The notes under the pieces are model-generated. The model saw nothing but the letters and a program-made list of their open reading frames with translations. It had not been told where the DNA came from and did no database searches. Positions 59,549 through 64,000 of a stretch of DNA of 64,000 nucleotides are shown piece by piece (position 1 is the first letter of the stretch; each line of letters opens with the position of its first letter). The translations under genes and the position numbers were made by a program. This DNA comes from Dietzia sp. ANT_WB102 (GTDB lineage: Bacteria > Actinomycetota > Actinomycetes > Mycobacteriales > Mycobacteriaceae), in NCBI RefSeq assembly GCF_008369165.1, contig NZ_VOBA01000001.1, positions 2,463,159 through 2,527,158 of the forward strand. Reading direction: 5' to 3'.

Positions 59549-60478
59549 CTAGGCGAGGGGCCGGACGTTGGACCGTCCGCGCCACCCGGTGACGGGCAGC
59601 TCGAACTTGGTGACCAGCCTGTCGGTGAACGGCGAGTCGTCCAACCGGACCCACTTGACCGGGCGGCTCCCCCGCACCACCTCGACCCGGCTCCCCGCCG
59701 GGGCGTCGACGAGGCGTCGCCCGTCGACCACTACGACGGCCGGACCGGAACGCACACCCGTCTCCACGGCGACCCTGGAAGTGGGGGCCACGACCATCGG
59801 TCGGGCAAAGAGCGCGTGGGCATTGTTGGGCACCACGAGGATCGCGTCGAGTTCGGGCCAGACGATCGGCCCGCCGGCGGAGAACGCGTACGCGGTGGAT
59901 CCTGTCGGTGTGGACACCAGCATGCCGTCGCACCCGTAATCGCTCACCGGGCGGCCGTCGATCTCTACGGATGCCTCGAGCACGCCCTGTCTAGACACCT
60001 TTTCGATGCTGACCTCGTTGAGCGCCCAGTCACGAGCGAGGACTGTGTCTCCGTGAATGACGGTAGCCTCCACCGTCATTCGTTCCACCACTCGGTAGTC
60101 ACGTGCTGCGATCTGCTCGACGACGCCATTGAGTGAGGAGACCTCGGACTCTGCGAGGAAACCGATGTGTCCAAGGTTCACTCCCAGAACCGGCACATCC
60201 GCAGCATTGGCGTACTGACAGGCACGCAGGAACGTGCCATCACCGCCGAGGACCAGGACGAGCTCACACCCCTCGGCAGCCTGCGGGGTGTCGGGGACCG
60301 TCTCCACACCCGTCGCCGTAACGACGTGCTCACTCGATCCCTCGACCATCCGGACGGCGATCCCCCGACTCGCACACTCGTCGACCACCTGGGCGACGGT
60401 GGCAACGATGTCCGGCCGCGCAATGTTGGGCGCGAGCAGGATCCTGCGCGAGTGATCAGGTACCACCGTGTTGTTCAT
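59549..60478 (-). CDS. nadK: NAD kinase
   Basis: This phosphorylates NAD to NADP. The 309-aa protein has GGDGTFLRACQYA (GGDG motif) near residue 79, NLGHIGFLAE near residue 99, ALNEVSIEKV near residue 150, and DGMLVSTPTGSTAYAFSAGGPIVWPEL near residue 184. The ATG at 60478 overlaps the tlyA stop by 4 nt. Longer frames cross tlyA and are excluded. Confidence 0.98.
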   Translation of the reverse strand: MNNTVVPDHSRRILLAPNIARPDIVATVAQVVDECASRGIAVRMVEGSSEHVVTATGVETVPDTPQAAEGCELVLVLGGDGTFLRACQYANAADVPVLGVNLGHIGFLAESEVSSLNGVVEQIAARDYRVVERMTVEATVIHGDTVLARDWALNEVSIEKVSRQGVLEASVEIDGRPVSDYGCDGMLVSTPTGSTAYAFSAGGPIVWPELDAILVVPNNAHALFARPMVVAPTSRVAVETGVRSGPAVVVVDGRRLVDAPAGSRVEVVRGSRPVKWVRLDDSPFTDRLVTKFELPVTGWRGRSNVRPLA

Positions 60479-61296
60479 TGCGGACCCGCCTCCACCGCTG
60501 TCCGGATCGCATCCCGAGCGTGGCTGCTCAGCTCGAGTGGCTCCCCCGCACCGACTTTCCGGAGGTGGAGGAAGTACTCGACGTTGCCGGACGGCCCGGG
60601 GAGCGGGCTGGCCACACACCCCAGGGGCTCTAGACCGAGCTCCGCCGCGGCACGGGCGACTCCGGTCACGGCATCGATCCGCAGTGCCGGGTCGCGCACC
60701 ACACCGCCTTGGCCTACTCGCTCGCGGCCCACCTCGAACTGGGGCTTGACCATCGGCAGCAGATCTCCGCCCGGGCGCGCGCACGCTGCGAGCGCCGGCA
60801 GAACGAGCGCGAGGGAAATGAACGACAGATCGGAGACCACCAGGTCCACTGGGCCTCCGATGTCGTCCGGAGTCAGCGACCGTACGTTTGTTTTGTCATA
60901 GACGCCTACACGTTCGTCACTGCGTAGACGCCACACCAGCTGCCCGTACCCCACGTCGACGGCCTCGACACGCGCGGCGCCACGCGCGAGCAGGACGTCG
61001 GTGAACCCGCCGGTTGACGCGCCGGCGTCAAGGCACCGCGCGCCGCTTACCGAAACGTCGTCGAACGCCTCGAGGGCCCCGATCAGTTTGTGGGCCCCGC
61101 GGGACGCCCAGTCGGGCTCGTCGGAAACGGTGAGCGCTATCGAAGTGGTCGGTTCCACCTGGGTAGCTGGTTTGGTGGCCGTCACCCCGTTGACGATCAC
61201 GCGCCCGGAGTCGATGAGGTCACGGGCGCGCTCTCGACTGTCACAGATCTTGCGACGCACGAGTTCGGCGTCCAGCCGCATCCGCTTCACCGCCAT
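60475..61296 (-). CDS. tlyA: rRNA 2'-O-methyltransferase TlyA
   Basis: This 273-aa S4-plus-Rossmann methyltransferase, in mycobacteria, methylates 16S C1409 and 23S C1920 and sets capreomycin sensitivity. Residues 6-65 are the S4 domain (RLDAELVRRKICDSRERARDLIDSGRVIVNG). The catalytic part has CLDAGASTGGFTDVLLARGAARVEAVDVGYGQL near residue 88, and DLVVSDLSFISL near residue 150. ATG 61296 shares its A with the upstream stop (TGATG). Confidence 0.97.
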   Translation of the reverse strand: MAVKRMRLDAELVRRKICDSRERARDLIDSGRVIVNGVTATKPATQVEPTTSIALTVSDEPDWASRGAHKLIGALEAFDDVSVSGARCLDAGASTGGFTDVLLARGAARVEAVDVGYGQLVWRLRSDERVGVYDKTNVRSLTPDDIGGPVDLVVSDLSFISLALVLPALAACARPGGDLLPMVKPQFEVGRERVGQGGVVRDPALRIDAVTGVARAAAELGLEPLGCVASPLPGPSGNVEYFLHLRKVGAGEPLELSSHARDAIRTAVEAGPQ

Positions 61297-61508
61297 CAGC
61301 GTCGGCTGTCCAGCGCCGTCAGCGCCTGTGCGAGAAGTTCGTGGGCCGCGTCAAGTGCGGCCACCTGGTCGTCAAGAACGGACTTACCGTCCGTGCCTGC
61401 GTCTGGCCCGCCGATGGATTCGGCGAGCAGGTCGTTGAACCTCGAGCAGAGTTCGTCGATGTCGGGCCCCACGGGCCCGGGGCGTGGGTGTGGTCCGGGG
61501 GTCGTCAC
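61296..61508 (-). CDS. Small conserved protein between tlyA and HAD gene
   Basis: This 70-aa protein has Pro/Gly-rich residues 1-15 (TPGPHPRPGPVGPDI), then two short acidic-amphipathic helices (DELCSRFNDLLAES and VAALDAAHELLAQALTALDS). It corresponds in place to Rv1693. GTG 61508 begins 10 bases past the HAD stop. The function is unknown, but position and coupling (TGATG with tlyA) support that it is real. Confidence 0.85.
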   Translation of the reverse strand: MTTPGPHPRPGPVGPDIDELCSRFNDLLAESIGGPDAGTDGKSVLDDQVAALDAAHELLAQALTALDSRR

Positions 61509-61518
61509 GGTCTACACG

Positions 61519-62535
61519 CTAGCCCACGCCGAGCCCTGCATCCGCCAGCCGGGACCGCAGACCCTCGTCGCGCGTTGAGACCGTGGCCACACCGTACCGC
61601 CACGCCATTCTGATCGCCGAACGGGCGAGGTCGAGTGCTGTCAGCTCTCCCGGACCGCTCAGCCCGTCCGGCAGGGCGTCCAGGTGCAGAACCCCGTCCT
61701 CGACGGTCCCCTCAAGTTCCGGTGCGGCGTCGATACGACTGGCGTCAGCGGGCTCCGCCAGAGCCGAGAGATCCTGGGCCAGGTGGGTCGGGCGGCTGCC
61801 AGGACCGGAGAGGAGAAGATGCTCGACACCGTGGACGCCGGTCAACACCATCATCGATTGCATCCCGGCAGCGACCGCACCTTCGATGTCCGTGTCGAGG
61901 CGGTCCCCGATCACCAGGGGCCGTGTCGATCCCACCAGATCCGCAGCAGCGCTGAGCACCCCTGCGGACGGCTTGCCTGCGACCAGGGGTTCGCGATCGG
62001 TCGCAGCACGCAGAGCAGCGACGAGTGACCCGTTGCCGGGAAGCAGTCCTCGTTCGGTGGGCAGTGTGGAGTCGGTGTTGGATGCGACCCACGGCACGCC
62101 CGTTCGAATAGCCAGGCTGCCCTCTGCAAGGTCAGACCAGGTCAATTCGCGGGACAGTCCTTGCAGGACGGCCTCCGGGTTGTCATCCGCGGACAGGACC
62201 ACCTCGAACCCGGCCTGCCGGGCAAGCACGCGAAAGCTGTCATGCCCGACTACCAGGACCCTGGCCCCGGGCTCGACAAGGCCCGCCAGCATTCTTACCG
62301 CGGCCTGTGCGCTGGTCATGATGTCCCCGGCCTCTGCCGAGAAGCCGAGAGAGCGCAGGTGCTCGGCGGTGTCGCGGGGTGAGCGGCTCGCGTTGTTCGT
62401 CACGTACACGACGGGGAGCCCAGCCTTTTCAAGCGCCTCCGCTGCCCCGGGTATCGGTTCGGACCCCCGGATTAAAGTGCCGTCGAGGTCGACCAGCAAC
62501 GCATCGTGGTGGCCGGCCAGGGAGTGGGAGTTCAC
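61519..62535 (-). CDS. HAD-IIA phosphatase (glycerol-3-phosphate phosphatase type)
   Basis: This 338-aa haloacid dehalogenase-superfamily phosphatase belongs to the NagD/Rv1692 class; Rv1692 dephosphorylates glycerol-3-phosphate for membrane lipid recycling. Motif I is LLVDLDGTLIRG near residue 13, motif II VVYVTNNASRSP near residue 42, and the C2 cap lies between. Motif III/IV is GKPSAGVL ... VIGDRLDTDIEGAVAAGM near residues 177-206. A ~65-residue C-terminal extension carries a conserved-looking helix (LDLARSAIRMAWRYG). GTG 62535 follows the TPR stop by 5 bases. Confidence 0.95.
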   Translation of the reverse strand: MNSHSLAGHHDALLVDLDGTLIRGSEPIPGAAEALEKAGLPVVYVTNNASRSPRDTAEHLRSLGFSAEAGDIMTSAQAAVRMLAGLVEPGARVLVVGHDSFRVLARQAGFEVVLSADDNPEAVLQGLSRELTWSDLAEGSLAIRTGVPWVASNTDSTLPTERGLLPGNGSLVAALRAATDREPLVAGKPSAGVLSAAADLVGSTRPLVIGDRLDTDIEGAVAAGMQSMMVLTGVHGVEHLLLSGPGSRPTHLAQDLSALAEPADASRIDAAPELEGTVEDGVLHLDALPDGLSGPGELTALDLARSAIRMAWRYGVATVSTRDEGLRSRLADAGLGVG

Positions 62536-62540
62536 TGGAT

Positions 62541-63608
62541 CTACGCCTCGAGTTCCGCCAAGCGGGTGTGCGCATCGGTTGTCTGCGCGGGGTCAGCGGC
62601 GGCAGCGTGGGTGAACCAGTCGACGGCCTCCGTCTTCCGGCCGGCAGCGAGCAGTACCTCCGCATAGGCATAGTCGAGCCGGGCCGCGGATTCCCCACGC
62701 GCATCTTTGTCCAAGCCTGCGTCCTGGAGAGTTACCAGGGCTGCGTCGAGCTGGTCCATGTCTACGCGGGCGCCGGCTTCGACGATGCGGAGCTCGACGA
62801 GGTCGTCATCGTCGAGCATCCGGGATTCCTCACCGCGGGCTAGTTCGATGGCGCGCTGTGGGCGTTCGAGGCCGCGTTCGCAGTCCGCCATCATCGCCAG
62901 TAGACCGGGTCCCCCGGAGATCCGGCGGGCCGCACGGAGTTCACGAAGTGCTTCTGCCCATTCGCCGGCCATGTACGCGAGCACGCCGAGGGTCTCGCGA
63001 ACGACGCCGATTCGTCCTGCCCGGTTCTTGGCGGCGCGACCGTGCGCGAGGGCCAACTGTGGGTCCTCGTCCACGAGGTACATCGCCGCGACCATGTGTT
63101 TCGCGACGGATTCGGCGTTGGACTTGTCCAGACTACGAAGATCGCGGCGCACTTCTGGGTCGAGGTCGGAGGCGTCGATATTGTCGGGCACTGACGGTTC
63201 GTCCGCCCTGGCGGCGTTGCGTGCTTCTTGTCCGGGTCGGCCTTGCGCTCTGCGATCGTCTCCGGAACGGCCAAATTGCCGGGCGTTACCCTGGGTTCCC
63301 GCACCACGACGTTCACTGCTGGCACGTCCGCCTGCGGGAGCGCGTCGAGGGCCACCGCCTGTCCTGTTCCCGCCGCTGGGAGGACCATCGCGCTCGCTGG
63401 GAGGACGTGGACTTGAGCCCTGTCGATCGTGTTGTTCACTGCGATCGGGCCGTGCCTGTTCTGAGCCATCGTACTTTCGTCCGCGGCGTTCGCCGTAGGA
63501 ACTGTTGTCTCTCCGTTGATCCTGCGGCGCCCGGTCTCCCCGGCGGGGTACGTCGCGGTCGCCGAGTCGGGGCGAGCGGTCTGTGTTCTCGGACCGAGGT
63601 TCGTTCAC
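62541..63608 (-). CDS. TPR-like protein with Arg-rich N-terminus
   Basis: This protein has 355 aa. Residues 1-135 are disordered and Arg/Gly/Asp/Ser-rich (QDQRRDNSSYGERRGRK, GGGPRRAPAGG). Residues 140-355 form a helical TPR-type solenoid with LDPEVRRDLRSLDKSNAESVAKHMVAAMYLVDEDPQLALAHGRAAKNRAGRIGVVRETLGVLAYMAGEWAEALRELRAARRISG. It corresponds to Rv1691. GTG 63608 has AAGGTG six bases upstream; a second GTG lies 9 bases further. The Arg-rich tail suggests RNA binding, but no partner is known. Confidence 0.88.
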   Translation of the reverse strand: MNEPRSENTDRSPRLGDRDVPRRGDRAPQDQRRDNSSYGERRGRKYDGSEQARPDRSEQHDRQGSSPRPPSERDGPPSGGNRTGGGPRRAPAGGRASSERRGAGTQGNARQFGRSGDDRRAQGRPGQEARNAARADEPSVPDNIDASDLDPEVRRDLRSLDKSNAESVAKHMVAAMYLVDEDPQLALAHGRAAKNRAGRIGVVRETLGVLAYMAGEWAEALRELRAARRISGGPGLLAMMADCERGLERPQRAIELARGEESRMLDDDDLVELRIVEAGARVDMDQLDAALVTLQDAGLDKDARGESAARLDYAYAEVLLAAGRKTEAVDWFTHAAAADPAQTTDAHTRLAELEA

Positions 63609-63669
63609 GTCGTTCACCTTACGTGCGCCGGCGGGCCGGCAATGGAGTGGGTAGGAGGGAGACAAATGC

Positions 63670-63706
63670 GACCAGCGGGAGGAACATGAAGTCCCTCCCG
63701 CTGGTC
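63670..63706 (-). terminator. rRNA operon terminator
   Basis: A perfect 13-bp stem (GACCAGCGGGAGG and its complement) with an 11-base loop lies 10 bases 3' of the 5S rRNA end on the minus strand. It is followed by a T-containing stretch (GCATTTGTCT). Confidence 0.9.
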
Positions 63707-63716
63707 ATGAAGTTGT

Positions 63717-63835
63717 GTTCGGCGGTGTCCTACTCTCCCACACCCTCTCGAGTGCAGTACCATCGGCGCTGGCAGGCTTAGCTTCCGGGTTCGGAATGGG
63801 ACCGGGCGTTTCCCTGCCGCTATGGCCGCCGTAAC
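63717..63835 (-). rRNA. rrf: 5S ribosomal RNA
   Basis: Read on the minus strand, the 119 bases start GTTACGGCGGCCATAGCGGC and contain CCCGGTCCCATTCCGAACCC, then AAGCTAAGCC and a closing GGACACCGCCGAAC, all diagnostic of bacterial 5S rRNA. Its ends pair with each other (GGCGGCC / GCCGCC region). Confidence 0.97.
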
Positions 63836-63950
63836 TCTGTGAAACAAGGCCCTTCCCCGGGCGGCGACTGGTAGTCGCTGCACGGGTGGGTGTGTTGTTT
63901 CAGATACTGCACAGTGGACGCGTGTCATACTTTGAAACTTTGTTTGTGTG

Positions 63951-64000
63951 TAAGCCCTCGGCCGATTAGTACCGGTCACCTGCACGCATTGCTGCGCTTC
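63951..64000 (-). rRNA. rrl: 23S ribosomal RNA, 3' end only
   Basis: The last bases, read on the minus strand, give GGTGACCGGTACTAATCGGC and a GAGGGCTTA end, which matches the 3' terminus of 23S rRNA (the strand pairing with its 5' end). The body lies to the right of the window. The boundary at 63951 is approximate. The 115 bases up to 5S are the processing spacer. Confidence 0.9.

Overview
The window is a high-GC chromosomal segment from a mycolic-acid-type actinobacterium (order Mycobacteriales). Gene content and order match three blocks known from Mycobacterium tuberculosis and Corynebacterium: the dut-DUF3093-DUF4193-cei-suhB-ppgK-sigA block, the gcvP/merR/DUF151/ftsR/garA/gcvH/pgsA/secA2 block, and the TPR-HAD-tlyA-nadK-recN-steA-steB-pyrG-nudix-xerD-parA-scpA-scpB-rluB-cmk-der block. 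A genus such as Dietzia is plausible, but that is inference. No phage, insertion sequence or CRISPR array was seen.

Layout. Bases 1-5.9 kb hold membrane and housekeeping genes (DUF3159, OB-fold, DUF3710, dut, DUF3093, DUF4193, cei, suhB). From 6 to 14.4 kb come ppgK, the primary sigma factor sigA, a DEAD/DEAH helicase with DUF3039, a DUF3099 protein, a methyltransferase, dtd and the second sigma factor sigB. From 14.6 to 20.6 kb lie a GNAT/acyl-CoA-synthetase fusion (Pat type) and an AcuC deacetylase, together a probable protein-acetylation pair, then dtxR/ideR and galE. From 20.6 to 31.7 kb are DUF4192, a PAC2 protein, a DUF3516 helicase, DUF3817, TetR, two less-known proteins, a lipoprotein, YchJ and an acyl-CoA synthetase.

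From 31.7 kb to the end every gene is on the minus strand. In transcription order, starting from the right edge, these are: the 3' end of a 23S rRNA, a 5S rRNA and a strong terminator; the TPR-to-scpB block; a glutamate decarboxylase gene inserted between scpB and rluB; rluB-cmk-der; tRNA-Pro(GGG); an unrecognised 379-aa protein; secA2-pgsA-gcvH-garA-ftsR-DUF151-merR; and gcvP behind a tandem glycine riboswitch. Many neighbours overlap by 4 nt (ATGA/GTGA/TTGA), which indicates translational coupling.

The most interesting signals are: (1) the gad insertion that splits the normally contiguous scpB-rluB operon, with an interrupted reading frame and a near-consensus promoter at the junction; (2) the Pat/AcuC pair, in which the Pat synthetase domain lacks the phospho-histidine motif; (3) a 23-bp near-perfect palindrome upstream of the merR gene; (4) an ECF-sigma-like promoter upstream of sigB; (5) the glycine riboswitch serving gcvP alone. 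I found no clearly new multi-gene system. The best unknowns are the 379-aa protein at 42978-44117 and the junction around gad.
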